From the NCBI RefSeq assembly GCF_000379765.1, contig NZ_KB903476.1, forward strand, positions 372,204-436,203: a stretch of DNA of 64,000 nucleotides. The letters run 5' to 3'. The notes under the pieces were generated by a model. That model was given only the letters and a program-made list of their open reading frames with translations, did not search any database and was not told the DNA's origin. The translations under genes and the position numbers were made by a program. The stretch comes from Flexithrix dorotheae DSM 6795 (GTDB lineage Bacteria > Bacteroidota > Bacteroidia > Cytophagales > Flammeovirgaceae). Below, one piece after another: positions 47,201 through 55,644 of this stretch (within the stretch, counting starts at the first letter, position 1; the number at the start of each line of letters is the position of its first letter).

Positions 47201-47601
47201 CTTATACTGATTTTGATGCCTTACCAAGAGAATTGATCAACAGATGGTCAGTTCCAGGAGATGAAAATATTACTGATATTCCGGCAATTGTCAATCAAGA
47301 TTTACTGGCTTTTAACGGTGAATATAGTAATGCCTATAATTTATATAATAAAAGTGATGTGAGAATTGTGGATGGAGACCACATTCGACTTAAACTGGTT
47401 CGCTTGTCTTATTCATTCCCCCCCAAAATTGTAGATGCCTTAAAATTAGGCAGCCTGGGATTATCTGCTGAAGGCCAAAACCTGGCACTGCTCTATTCTG
47501 ATCCCGCTCTGAACGGCCAGGACCCTGAGTTTATTTCAGCTGGTGGTGTGGCCTTGCCTACCCCAAGATTAGTAACCTTTTCTTTAAATATTGGGCTTTA
47601 A
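44269..47601 (+). CDS. SusC/RagA-family TonB-dependent outer-membrane transporter
   Basis: A 1110-residue outer-membrane transporter that works with a SusD lid to take up glycans, peptides or other large nutrients using TonB energy. After the signal peptide (to about residue 28) comes a CarboxypepD-regulatory-like domain (30-105, TISGTVVDADKLPLPGVSVV), a TonB-box-like EEVVVTGFQ, the plug (about 120-255, MLDGQVAGVSVENPSGSFGS, IRIRGNASI, ALYGARAANGVIVISTKKGK) and the 22-strand barrel ending RLVTFSLNIGL. There is no N-terminal STN signalling domain, so it should not itself signal to a FecR/sigma pair. It is the first gene of a four-gene operon. Confidence 0.96.
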   Translation: MSKNLISSVRLLLSLAIVLITLSNALSQDQGTISGTVVDADKLPLPGVSVVVEGTSKGTVTNFDGQFKIQAEPGTTLIFSMVGMQSISQKIGNETNLSVTMAEESEILEEVVVTGFQEVNRKLFTGSAEMVKMKDIQMAGSTDVGKMLDGQVAGVSVENPSGSFGSSPKIRIRGNASINGNNQPLFVIDGVILEDLVNVSAEDIVSGNSSSLISSSTANLNPSDIESVQVLKDASATALYGARAANGVIVISTKKGKSGKLRVNYSGNFSVKLRPTYNQFNFLNSGEEMSVYRELVDKGHIDIGTSVRAQNYGAIGKMFSKIANHEIPWGAYGELNEDFLNQYENANTDWFDELFRDFGLQQQHSLSFSSGTEKVNNYYSISYLTDQGQTIADDVKRITGTAKNTYFISDAFTFGLKLSGSYRDQKAPGTRNRELDPLSGRYVRGFDINPFSFALNTSRSIRPRDENGDLEYFRRNYAPFNILEELEYNYMKINVADISAQADFEVRPVNNLSIKSVIQGRYASTNREHIVHERSNQAEAYRADGTQFIQESNQLLYRDPDNPGLNPVVVLPQGGFNYRDQNDLLNMYGRISADWNKKIGDTHEFNALGGAELRYTDRNATSTTGIGVLYENGGIVITDPNIIEFFNAQNIDYYSLNEERDRFFGAFLNGGYSYKSRYIANFTVRYDGSNQLGNSQQARYLPTWNVSGAWNAHNENFMSDFDFISDLKLRATYGLSGNLPPGTSALLDLRADVTVRPTDIEPYLYIASLTNTDLTWEKLKEFNVGLDVGLFDGRIYTTLNYYQRLGFDLVGIVQTSGIGGETFKFGNFADLEAEGYEIAISTTNIRKKDFTWTSNFNLGYTRDEVTRLDFGPRLVDAMVQSGAAVLGSPKSSLYSAKFAGLDNQGIPQFFNEDGEKVYDIDLQQRNNLTEILKYEGPAEPRGAGGFTNTFTYKGLSLNVLLTYKYDYKIRLNDAFYPSYTDFDALPRELINRWSVPGDENITDIPAIVNQDLLAFNGEYSNAYNLYNKSDVRIVDGDHIRLKLVRLSYSFPPKIVDALKLGSLGLSAEGQNLALLYSDPALNGQDPEFISAGGVALPTPRLVTFSLNIGL

Positions 47602-47619
47602 TTTTTATTTCGATTAAGA

Positions 47620-49185
47620 ATGAAAAAACTTGATTTTTTTCCAATGAAAATATACAGTAAAAAATATATTAGTTATTTCGCCTTAATAATCCTCTTGCTC
47701 ACAGTTGTTTCCTGTGATGATTATCTTGATGAAATTCCGGACAACAGGGTAGCCCTTGATAACCTTGAAAAGTCTGCGCAGTTATTGACTAATGCTTATC
47801 CTGCTGCAAGTTATGCTTTTACTGACTGGATGACAGATGATGTGAACTTCACCAGGGGAACGAGCTTGAGAAATGAATATGAGCAAATATATTCCTGGGA
47901 GGAAGTTACGGTTGATCCCACAAACCAGGATACTCCTGTATTCTATTGGTATAATGCTTATGAATCCGTAGCACATGCCAATGAGGTTTTAGCTGCACTT
48001 GAAAACTTGCCTGCCAAAACAGAAGATGAATTATCCAGAAAAAGTGCGGTAAAATCTGAAGCTTTACTCACGAGAGCTTATGCTCATTTTATTTTGGTGA
48101 ATTTATTCGCCAAACATTATGATGCAGAATCTGCAGACAGTGACCTGGGTGTACCCTATGTAGAAGAGCCAGAAACTGTTTTTCTGAAAACTTATACGCG
48201 AAATACAGTAGAAGAAGTATATGCTAAAGTAGAAAAAGATATGCTGGAAGGAATAGAGCTGGTAAATGAAAGCTTCTTTGAGAATTCGGGAAAATATCAT
48301 TTCAACAGAAATGCAGCTTTAGCTTTTGCTTCCAGGTTTTATTTATACAAAGGAGATTTTGTAAAATGTGAAGAGTATAGCAATACATTATTGGGAAGTA
48401 GTGCAACTTCTTTTGTGAGAGATTTTAACTCCGAAGAATACAGAAATGCAAGTTCCTCCATTGAAGATTACCCAAGGTTATATTCCTCTCCTGAAGAAAA
48501 GGCTAATCTGCTATTAATTAGGAAAATATCTAATTTCCACAGAACTTTTGAATCATACGGACCAACTGAAGAACTTTATGGAAACCTGTTTAGTAACAGA
48601 CCCTTTTCCAATACTGACCAAAGGGAAAATCCAGCATTTGTGAAAGGAGATAATGCTTTATTTCCAGTTCGGTATGAAAGTCTTTTCGAAAGAAGTAGTA
48701 TTAACTCCAATTTTGGTCTTCCTTATCATATTGCACTTGGGTTTAGAGGAGAAGAAGTTTTACTGAACAGGGCAGAATCCTATATTTATCAGGGTAAATT
48801 AAACCTTGCACTTGCGGATCTTGAAACATTGGTAAAAAAGAGATATTTAGGCCGCCCCGATTTAGATATGGAAGTTTTGAGGGAATTTTATGGTGTACCC
48901 ACCTCTGATTCCTCAGTGGATAGAATTATATTATTTCTGTATGTCCATTTAGAAAGAAGGAAAGAATTTATCATGCAGGGTTTAAGATGGTTTGACCTAA
49001 AAAGACTGACCAAAATCAGAGATCTATTAGGCGTTAATCCCCAGTTTTTCTCTACAACCGTAACCCATGATCTTAATATCGATGGTTCCATTTCCATCAC
49101 GCTTGAAGAGGATGACCCCAGAAAAGTTATTCTTATTCCACAGTCTGCCATAGATGTGGGAGGCTTAAAACAAAACGAAAGGTAA
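47620..49185 (+). CDS. SusD/RagB-family nutrient-binding lipoprotein
   Basis: A 521-residue surface lipoprotein forming the hinged lid of the SusC transporter. An internal ATG at 47644 gives a better signal peptide (KYISYFALIILLLTVVSC) and may be the true start. The SusD fold is marked by YAHFILVNLFAKHY, the TPR-like helices and the late motifs LNRAESYIYQGKLNLALADL and RRKEFIMQGLRWFDLKRLTK. It starts 18 bases after susC, so translation is probably coupled. The ligand is unknown. The metallohydrolase gene that follows suggests a protein or peptide substrate, not a plain sugar. Confidence 0.95.
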   Translation: MKKLDFFPMKIYSKKYISYFALIILLLTVVSCDDYLDEIPDNRVALDNLEKSAQLLTNAYPAASYAFTDWMTDDVNFTRGTSLRNEYEQIYSWEEVTVDPTNQDTPVFYWYNAYESVAHANEVLAALENLPAKTEDELSRKSAVKSEALLTRAYAHFILVNLFAKHYDAESADSDLGVPYVEEPETVFLKTYTRNTVEEVYAKVEKDMLEGIELVNESFFENSGKYHFNRNAALAFASRFYLYKGDFVKCEEYSNTLLGSSATSFVRDFNSEEYRNASSSIEDYPRLYSSPEEKANLLLIRKISNFHRTFESYGPTEELYGNLFSNRPFSNTDQRENPAFVKGDNALFPVRYESLFERSSINSNFGLPYHIALGFRGEEVLLNRAESYIYQGKLNLALADLETLVKKRYLGRPDLDMEVLREFYGVPTSDSSVDRIILFLYVHLERRKEFIMQGLRWFDLKRLTKIRDLLGVNPQFFSTTVTHDLNIDGSISITLEEDDPRKVILIPQSAIDVGGLKQNER

Positions 49186-49232
49186 AAAGCAAAAAAATCA
49201 TTTTTGAATTCGAATTAATTCAAATAAGAAAT

Positions 49233-50102
49233 ATGAAAACATCAAATATAATATTCCTGGCGGCTTCGCTATTCCTGGTTTTTCTTTCAGGATGCTATCC
49301 TGAGGATAGTATTAATGTGCCCAAAACTGATGTAGAGGATGATTTGAACCCCACGGAACTGGATCAATATATAGAGGATAATTTCACTAAAGAATATGGG
49401 GTAGCTATTCGATATAAATTTGTAGACAGGTACGTAAGCCCGGGGCAAAGGGTAACTCCTCCCAGGTTGGAAAATGTAAAACCAATGCTGGACTTTATTG
49501 ATAAATATTGGGTTGGTCCCTACCTGGCTGTGGAAAATGGCAATGAATTTTTCAGAGATCATGTTCCTGCAGAATTTATCCTTTTAGGCGGGGTAATTTA
49601 TACTTCAAGGGGAATTTTATTAGGAACTGCGGATGCAGGTGCCAGAATCACTTTATTGAATGTAAATAGTATTGACCCGGAAGATGAAGAATGGTTAGAC
49701 CAGCAACTAGGTACAATTTATCACGAATTTGCCCATATAGTTCACCAATTATACAAGCTTCCAACTGACTACGAAAAAATTTCTCCACAAGGATATAGCA
49801 GTTCTGGATCATGGTTCAATGTCTCTGAAAATGAAGCTATTGCCAGAGGCTTTGTTTCACCATATGCCACCAGTAGCCCAAATGAGGATTTTGCCGAGTT
49901 GGTAGCCTTTTATGTGTATTTCACAGATTTTGAGGAAAAATATTTAACCCCTGAAGAAAATTGTAATACAGCCGAATGTGAAAGAATGAATGAGGGAAAA
50001 GAAAAAATCAATCAAAAGCTGGTGGCTATCAAAGAACACTACCTCAATGTTACCGGTTTAGATTTGGATGAGCTTAGAAAAGAATTGCAAAAGCTATTAT
50101 AA
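49233..50102 (+). CDS. substrate import-associated zinc metallohydrolase lipoprotein
   Basis: A 289-residue lipoprotein with the signal peptide ending FLVFLSGC. The zinc-binding motif HEFAH occurs in GTIYHEFAHIVHQLYKL (about residues 160-176) and the likely third ligand glutamate in NEDFAELVAFYVYF (about 217-230), the gluzincin pattern. It fits the family of HExxH lipoproteins found next to SusC/SusD pairs (TIGR04549, from memory). It probably trims imported proteins or peptides at the cell surface. The gap to susD is 47 bases, consistent with one transcript. Confidence 0.9.
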   Translation: MKTSNIIFLAASLFLVFLSGCYPEDSINVPKTDVEDDLNPTELDQYIEDNFTKEYGVAIRYKFVDRYVSPGQRVTPPRLENVKPMLDFIDKYWVGPYLAVENGNEFFRDHVPAEFILLGGVIYTSRGILLGTADAGARITLLNVNSIDPEDEEWLDQQLGTIYHEFAHIVHQLYKLPTDYEKISPQGYSSSGSWFNVSENEAIARGFVSPYATSSPNEDFAELVAFYVYFTDFEEKYLTPEENCNTAECERMNEGKEKINQKLVAIKEHYLNVTGLDLDELRKELQKLL

Positions 50103-50209
50103 TTATTTCAAAAATAATTCAATGCTTATTTCCATCAATACTTTCAGGAATTAAAGCATTTGAAGAAAATTTTACAGATAACTTCTTATCATCTTTTTAA
50201 GTAAGAATT

Positions 50210-51664
50210 ATGATCAACAGAATCTTTATTTTTTTAGTTATCTCTTTTGTACTCACCTTAAGCGCATGCGAGGAGGATAAATCCAATGAGGACATTGAAA
50301 CAGTAGAAAGTCGCCAAAAGGCAGCAAAAACCGAATTAATTAATGAATTAATTGCCCCGGCTGATGGATGGAGAATTTCCTATGTTCCGGCTGATTTAAC
50401 CGGTGTTTACACTGTCTTACTGAAATTTGATGCCAATGGCCAGGTAACTATCCAATCGGATGTATCCACGGACGATCAGGATTTCTTTAATCAGACCATT
50501 CCTTATAGAATTGACATCCTTAATGAAACAAAATTAGTATTTGAAACTTATGCAGTATTTCATTACTTATTTGAGCTGAACCAGGCTACATTCGGTGGAG
50601 AATTCCAATTTGTATTCAAATTAAAAGATACTACTAATAATACACTGGTTTTCGAAAGTGCTTCCGATACTGGAGTGCCTTCAGTAATTACTTTTGAAAG
50701 AGCGAATCCCGGAGACGACCAACTTTTAGCCAAAGATGTATCAACAATGTTGAATAAAATGGCTGGTCCAACACCTTTTGGGATTTATGATCCGGGTTCT
50801 GGTCAATTTATTTTAGGAGGAGAACCTATCGTTCAACATATTTTGGCACCTGGGGCAGTAAATGGGGAAGACCTTTCTGTCTTCTTCGGATTTTACACAG
50901 GAAGTCGGATTGTGGAAGCCAGATTTGCCGGGGTTGGGACTACCGAAGAAGAAGTTTTGGAAGGACAAACCGTAAACCTTGATAGAGAATTTTATGCTTA
51001 TTCCTTACAAAACAATTCCATAATTTTTGAGACTCCGGTTTCTTTTAGTGTAGGAGGAAAGGCTTTTGAAATTACATCTATTGCACTTACGGATTTTGCG
51101 GAGGCCACAGTTGATTTTTGTATGACGGAACCTGAAGATGGGGTAAAATACACCGGTTCCATTCCCGGAATTGGTAACATCACCATGGAAACAAGCCTTG
51201 CGGATGACAAAGGGGCTACTTTTGTTCCACAAGCTGACGATTTTTACTCAGTGAATCCGCTCTTTATTTCTACAGGTGGAAATGGTGCTTCAGGTGAGGC
51301 CTCATTTGAAGAAAAGTTTAATGACCTTGGAGGATTCATCTTCTATTATGGCTATGAAGTAGAAGGAGAACCACTTTATGCAATGGGTTTCTCACTTATC
51401 GATAGTGAAGGAAATTCCAGACTTGTAATGAGAAAATTTGAACCAACTACCACAGTTGGAAATAAAATTACCATTAATTTACTGGATGAATACTACTTCG
51501 ATAAAACACCTGACGAAGGGGATGATGAGAAGATAAAGGAAATTACAGATGAGCTTTTTGATGGTGGAAATGATCTTTATGCCATTGATATCCCGATAGA
51601 TGATTTAACAGTTTACAGGCTATTTAATCCTTGCAATTTCAATGAAATTATTTTAGTGAAATAA
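50210..51664 (+). CDS. DUF4302-type lipoprotein of the import operon
   Basis: A 484-residue lipoprotein with the signal peptide ending VLTLSAC. The N-terminal region with SRQKAAKTELINELIAPADG and WRISYVPADLTGVYTVLLKF matches the DUF4302 family, which accompanies SusC/SusD/HExxH operons in Bacteroidota. It is beta-rich, with a long acidic C-terminal part. The function is unknown; a surface ligand-binding role fits the context. It ends at a clear terminator, which closes the operon. Confidence 0.85.
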   Translation: MINRIFIFLVISFVLTLSACEEDKSNEDIETVESRQKAAKTELINELIAPADGWRISYVPADLTGVYTVLLKFDANGQVTIQSDVSTDDQDFFNQTIPYRIDILNETKLVFETYAVFHYLFELNQATFGGEFQFVFKLKDTTNNTLVFESASDTGVPSVITFERANPGDDQLLAKDVSTMLNKMAGPTPFGIYDPGSGQFILGGEPIVQHILAPGAVNGEDLSVFFGFYTGSRIVEARFAGVGTTEEEVLEGQTVNLDREFYAYSLQNNSIIFETPVSFSVGGKAFEITSIALTDFAEATVDFCMTEPEDGVKYTGSIPGIGNITMETSLADDKGATFVPQADDFYSVNPLFISTGGNGASGEASFEEKFNDLGGFIFYYGYEVEGEPLYAMGFSLIDSEGNSRLVMRKFEPTTTVGNKITINLLDEYYFDKTPDEGDDEKIKEITDELFDGGNDLYAIDIPIDDLTVYRLFNPCNFNEIILVK

Positions 51665-51689
51665 TAAAAAAAATACCCACAGTTTCAAG

Positions 51690-51725
51690 AACACCGTCAC
51701 TTTTACTGGCGGTGTTTTTATTTTT
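51690..51725 (+). terminator. terminator of the SusC/SusD operon
   Basis: The stem ACACCGTCA (51691-51699) with TGGCGGTGT (51707-51715), containing one G-U pair, is followed by TTTTATTTTT. It lies 27 bases past the DUF4302 gene stop. Confidence 0.85.
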
Positions 51726-51761
51726 ACGAGATATTTTAATTTTATTTCTACTACTTATGGT

Positions 51762-51769
51762 TACTTTTG
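51762..51769 (+). promoter_or_regulatory. possible -7 box for the type ISP-like gene
   Basis: TACTTTTG matches TAnnTTTG, about 100 bases before the ATG at 51869 and just after the operon terminator. No well-placed -33 TTG is present. Confidence 0.3.
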
Positions 51770-51868
51770 CGATCCACAATTGATAGGGTAAAGTAATTGG
51801 CGAAAAGCAATTTATTGGTGCCATGAATGATTGGTATCCTAATTTATTGCTTTATATAAGTTCTTAAT

Positions 51869-54800
51869 ATGTCAAGAAAAATAGTAAAATACTTTGCCTC
51901 TAAAATTCAGGAAAATCCCGATAATTTTTCTACTACACTTAAAGGCCTGATTTCCGTTTTAGCGGCTTACCATTCCGTAGTTTTCATTGAGGATTCCAAA
52001 AACAAATCACAAGGTTATCTATTTCAAAAAACCGGCTTTCAAATCGGAAGTTTTTCGATTAATACTGACACAAACGCAGAGCACCAATTTGAAAATTCTG
52101 ATGTAAATCAACTCATTTTTAGCTTAGACCGGTTTTGCCTATTTCAAAAAAATGAGGCCATCCTCTCAGGATCATATGCCGAAAAATTCCTTTTTTTTAA
52201 AGCACTCAAATATTTTTTCAATTTTGAGTCCGAACAATTCATTGAGGCAAAAGCACAAAAAACCAATATTGTCCGGCATTTGGAACAATTTAAATCTGAA
52301 TTATTGCTGGAAATAGAAAAAAAGGCAAAAAGTGAACGGGTATTCCGGAATAAAAGAAATGAGCTGGTGAATAGACTGCGAAACCTACTTCATCCTAAAA
52401 TTACTCCAGTATTTGTCCACAATCTTCTTATTCAACACCTAATTCTTTCTAATTTTATCGATCAGCTCAATTTACCCAAACAAAGACTTGAAAAGGACTT
52501 CATTTTCAGGGATTTTCAGGAAGTATGGAAGGATCAGGAAGTTGAGGTTCAAAGAAAATACACGCTCTGGGAAAACCTGAAGAGCTATTTCAACGAAGTG
52601 GCAAAATCTTTAAATAGAATTGAGGACAAAATTTTAAAAGGAAAGTTTCTCAGGGACTTTATAAATGAATTTTATGGTGTTTTTTTCCTGGAAAAGTCAC
52701 AAAAAAGACAGGAGGAAATCCCTAATGAAATTCTGGAGTTTTGTGCCAAGGCATTGGATAATTTAATAATAAAAGAAATACATACACAATTTCTAAATCT
52801 TTCACCTGATCTGATTAATGAGAAAAAGTTATTGGGTAATAAGGCTAAATTTTCCCGATTCCAATCCAGTCTGGCTCCTTATTATATTCATCTCCTAACT
52901 AATGAAAATCCAACTGAATTCTTAAACCCCCTCTCTATGTCAGGTTCCTCTGACAATAGCTTGCAGACAAATTTATTTGGAGGAAATGGGGAAGTTTTTA
53001 ATTCAGTGTCTTTAGGCAAAAATAAATTTGATTTCATTGCTTTTAGTGGCAATTCTCTTTCACTGCCAGAAAATGAGTTTCTCCATTTCGAATATTTCCA
53101 AAAAGATAAAAAAGGAGTAGATGACAAGATTAAGGACACTTATTATTTCCATAGTCAGGAACCTTCCAATTCACTATTTGATTCAGGCTTGAAATTCATC
53201 AGGTGGGCTACTGACCAACTTACAGATAAAGGATTGATTTTAGCACTTTTACCTTCTAAATATTTCACTGAAAAAAAATACGATGGATTTAGAATTTCAT
53301 TGGAAAAGGAATTTGCAAAAATCAACCTGATTGACCTGGGGAAAATCGAATTTCAGGATAATTCAGCACCAGCATCTGTTTGGACAAATACAACCTTGTG
53401 CTTTTTGCAGAAAAGTCCAAAAAACACCAAAAAAGCTTTAATTGAATATTATCAATTGCCTTCATGCGATTCTTTTTTCGAAAAACAGACTTTAGTTAAA
53501 TCACTGATTTTTGAGCAGATTGATTTTCAAACAGTTAAACCTCAAAATGGCAATTGGTTTTCGCAGAAATTCTTTGATTTTTTGCCATTGATTGCAGAAG
53601 CAGCAGCTCCGGGAAAATGTATTTTCAAGACCTATTCAAAAGGCATATTCCCACAGGATAGTCAATACCTGATCAAATTTCATCAGGATGATTTGGAGAA
53701 AAAGTATAAGCTTTTTCAAATTCAACAAAATGGTGAACAAAAGGATTTTGCTGTCCGAACCGGATATTACAAACCATTTGTAAAAAGAGAAATGGTTTAT
53801 TCAAAAGATTTGGGAAAGGAATTACAAGAGTTTCCTTCTATTTTCCCTATTGAAAAGGATGATTTTGCCAATCAGCTAATTTGTACTTCTGGCCCGGGCA
53901 GTCAAAACCCTTTTCAGGTATTAGCAACAGATGCAATTACTACTTTTGATTTTCTTGAAAAAACCATTTGCTTCCCTCAATTTTTATGGAGAAATCCAGA
54001 AAAGACTGAAGAAAACATCACAGATTGGTGCTTAAAACAGTTTAAAGAATTTTATATTCCTATCATTACAACACAGATTAAGGAAGCTAAAAACAAGTCT
54101 GTTTTTTTACAGGAAATGACAGAAAAAATTTCCGTTTTTTCCAAAAATCTACCTGTACTTCACAAATTTACTTTAAAAATAGCAGCTATTTTAAAAGCCA
54201 ATAAGAATGATCTTATTGATCCTGAAATGGCACGTGAAATTGTAGACATTATTTTGAGTTTTGAAAAAAAACTCCTGATTTTAGGCAAAGATGCGAAAGA
54301 GCGAAAAAAAATGATTACCACTCTCAAAAATTATCTTTCAGAAACAAAAACTGAATTGCTAAACATTGGGAAAAAGATAGAAGAACTAAAGCAAAAACAA
54401 ACCTGGCTTACCAAACAGAACATTTTCTATTACATTTATGGTATATTGCTCGATCCTGATTTTCAGGGGGAGTTTCAGGAGGAATTAAAAAATAATTTCC
54501 CCAGAATTCCCTTAAAACAAGACTTTTGGAGATATAGTAGTAATGGTAAAAAACTAATGGATCTCCATTTGAATTACAGTGAAATTCCAGGCTTCCCAAT
54601 TAGTAAAAATGAGGAAATTTCAACCCAGGACGTTTCGGAAAAACCGGTATTAAAAGTTAATAAAAACCTTGGTAGCATTTTGGTGGATAGCCATCTTGAA
54701 TTGGGGAATATTCCTCCAAAAGCCTGGGAATTTAAATTGGGAAATTATTCAGTTCTTGAAATTCTGGTAAGAAACTATAAAAAAAAGGGAATCAGGAAAA

Positions 54801-54925
54801 ACACCAATTGGAAGCCCCTTTATCATTATGATTTCTCCTTGTTGAAAGCCCAATTAATCAACGATGTTTCAAGGTTATCTGCACTTAGTATAGAAACTCA
54901 AAAAATTTTGAATAACCAGAAATAG
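51869..54925 (+). CDS. type ISP restriction-methylase-like protein without methylase motifs
   Basis: A 1018-residue protein that aligns by eye with the methylase-specificity half of type ISP (LlaBIII-like) restriction enzymes. Shared blocks: the helical LRNLLHPKITPVFVHNLLIQ-like region (170-190), FYGVFFLEKSQKRQEEIPNE then ILEFCAKALDNLI (268-300), FIRWATDQLTDKGLILALLP (443-462), DGFRISLEKEFAKINLIDLG (472-491), ENITDWCLKQFKEFY (715-729), NIFYYIYGILLDPDFQ (851-866), and DFWRYSSNGKKLMDLHLNYS (885-904). Missing: the SAM-binding DPxxGTG motif and the NPPY motif, where FDFIAFSGNS (387-396) stands. There is no helicase or nuclease. About 115 extra helical residues sit at 731-848. Single gene; role unknown. 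Confidence 0.7.
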   Translation: MSRKIVKYFASKIQENPDNFSTTLKGLISVLAAYHSVVFIEDSKNKSQGYLFQKTGFQIGSFSINTDTNAEHQFENSDVNQLIFSLDRFCLFQKNEAILSGSYAEKFLFFKALKYFFNFESEQFIEAKAQKTNIVRHLEQFKSELLLEIEKKAKSERVFRNKRNELVNRLRNLLHPKITPVFVHNLLIQHLILSNFIDQLNLPKQRLEKDFIFRDFQEVWKDQEVEVQRKYTLWENLKSYFNEVAKSLNRIEDKILKGKFLRDFINEFYGVFFLEKSQKRQEEIPNEILEFCAKALDNLIIKEIHTQFLNLSPDLINEKKLLGNKAKFSRFQSSLAPYYIHLLTNENPTEFLNPLSMSGSSDNSLQTNLFGGNGEVFNSVSLGKNKFDFIAFSGNSLSLPENEFLHFEYFQKDKKGVDDKIKDTYYFHSQEPSNSLFDSGLKFIRWATDQLTDKGLILALLPSKYFTEKKYDGFRISLEKEFAKINLIDLGKIEFQDNSAPASVWTNTTLCFLQKSPKNTKKALIEYYQLPSCDSFFEKQTLVKSLIFEQIDFQTVKPQNGNWFSQKFFDFLPLIAEAAAPGKCIFKTYSKGIFPQDSQYLIKFHQDDLEKKYKLFQIQQNGEQKDFAVRTGYYKPFVKREMVYSKDLGKELQEFPSIFPIEKDDFANQLICTSGPGSQNPFQVLATDAITTFDFLEKTICFPQFLWRNPEKTEENITDWCLKQFKEFYIPIITTQIKEAKNKSVFLQEMTEKISVFSKNLPVLHKFTLKIAAILKANKNDLIDPEMAREIVDIILSFEKKLLILGKDAKERKKMITTLKNYLSETKTELLNIGKKIEELKQKQTWLTKQNIFYYIYGILLDPDFQGEFQEELKNNFPRIPLKQDFWRYSSNGKKLMDLHLNYSEIPGFPISKNEEISTQDVSEKPVLKVNKNLGSILVDSHLELGNIPPKAWEFKLGNYSVLEILVRNYKKKGIRKNTNWKPLYHYDFSLLKAQLINDVSRLSALSIETQKILNNQK

Positions 54926-55048
54926 CCACAGCTTCCCAAAATGGGAATAATTCTACCTTTTATTATTTTTGGTATTTTATATTTGGTATAATCATTGTCA
55001 GAAGTTTGTTAAAAACACCTTAATGCTGTTTTTTCCATACTAACTACC

Positions 55049-55450
55049 ATGCAAAAACTACCCAAAAAGCAATTATTGATTGTCGATGACAATAGGATAG
55101 ATAATCTTATTATATCCAAGTTTGTGGAGAAAATCACAGATGAAATCAATATACAATTCGAGTTTAATGGCGCCTCAGCCATAACTTATCTTAAAAACTC
55201 CCTTCATTTACCACCATTAATTTTTTTGGATTTACATATGCCTCTTGTAAATGGGTTTGATTTCTTGGATAAATTCGAAAAAGAATTCAGTGAAAAGTTA
55301 CCTCATACCAAGGTAATTGTAATTTCTTCCTCTATCAATCCAGCAGATAAAGCAAAAGCCTTATCCTTCAGGTCAGTAGAAAGTTTTATTTCAAAACCAG
55401 TGGATAAAAAAATTGTATCCCGATTATTAAATATGATTGAAGTCAATTAA
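55049..55450 (+). CDS. stand-alone response regulator (CheY-like receiver)
   Basis: A 133-residue single receiver domain. The acidic pocket is at VDDNRIDN (about 12-19), the phospho-acceptor aspartate in PLIFLDLHMPLVNGF (about 56-70), the conserved serine/threonine in KVIVISSSINP and the lysine in FISKPVD. There is no output domain, so it acts by binding a partner. No kinase is adjacent; the LytS-like kinase at 15930 is far away and of another class. It lies 123 bases after the type ISP-like gene and is probably separate. Confidence 0.92.
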   Translation: MQKLPKKQLLIVDDNRIDNLIISKFVEKITDEINIQFEFNGASAITYLKNSLHLPPLIFLDLHMPLVNGFDFLDKFEKEFSEKLPHTKVIVISSSINPADKAKALSFRSVESFISKPVDKKIVSRLLNMIEVN

Positions 55451-55644
55451 AATTTTCTTTTCAATTAACGCTTCCCGTTTAAATTTCCATCAATTTGTGA
55501 ATAAGATTAAAATTAGAAGTTGAAATTTTTTGCTTTCCCGTAATAAATAGAACTTTGCTGTTGAATATACAATAATTTTTTCAGGCCTTATTTTGATTAT
55601 TGACAGCTTATTTTTTCTGGAAAATTTAATTTTTAACTTTCGAT

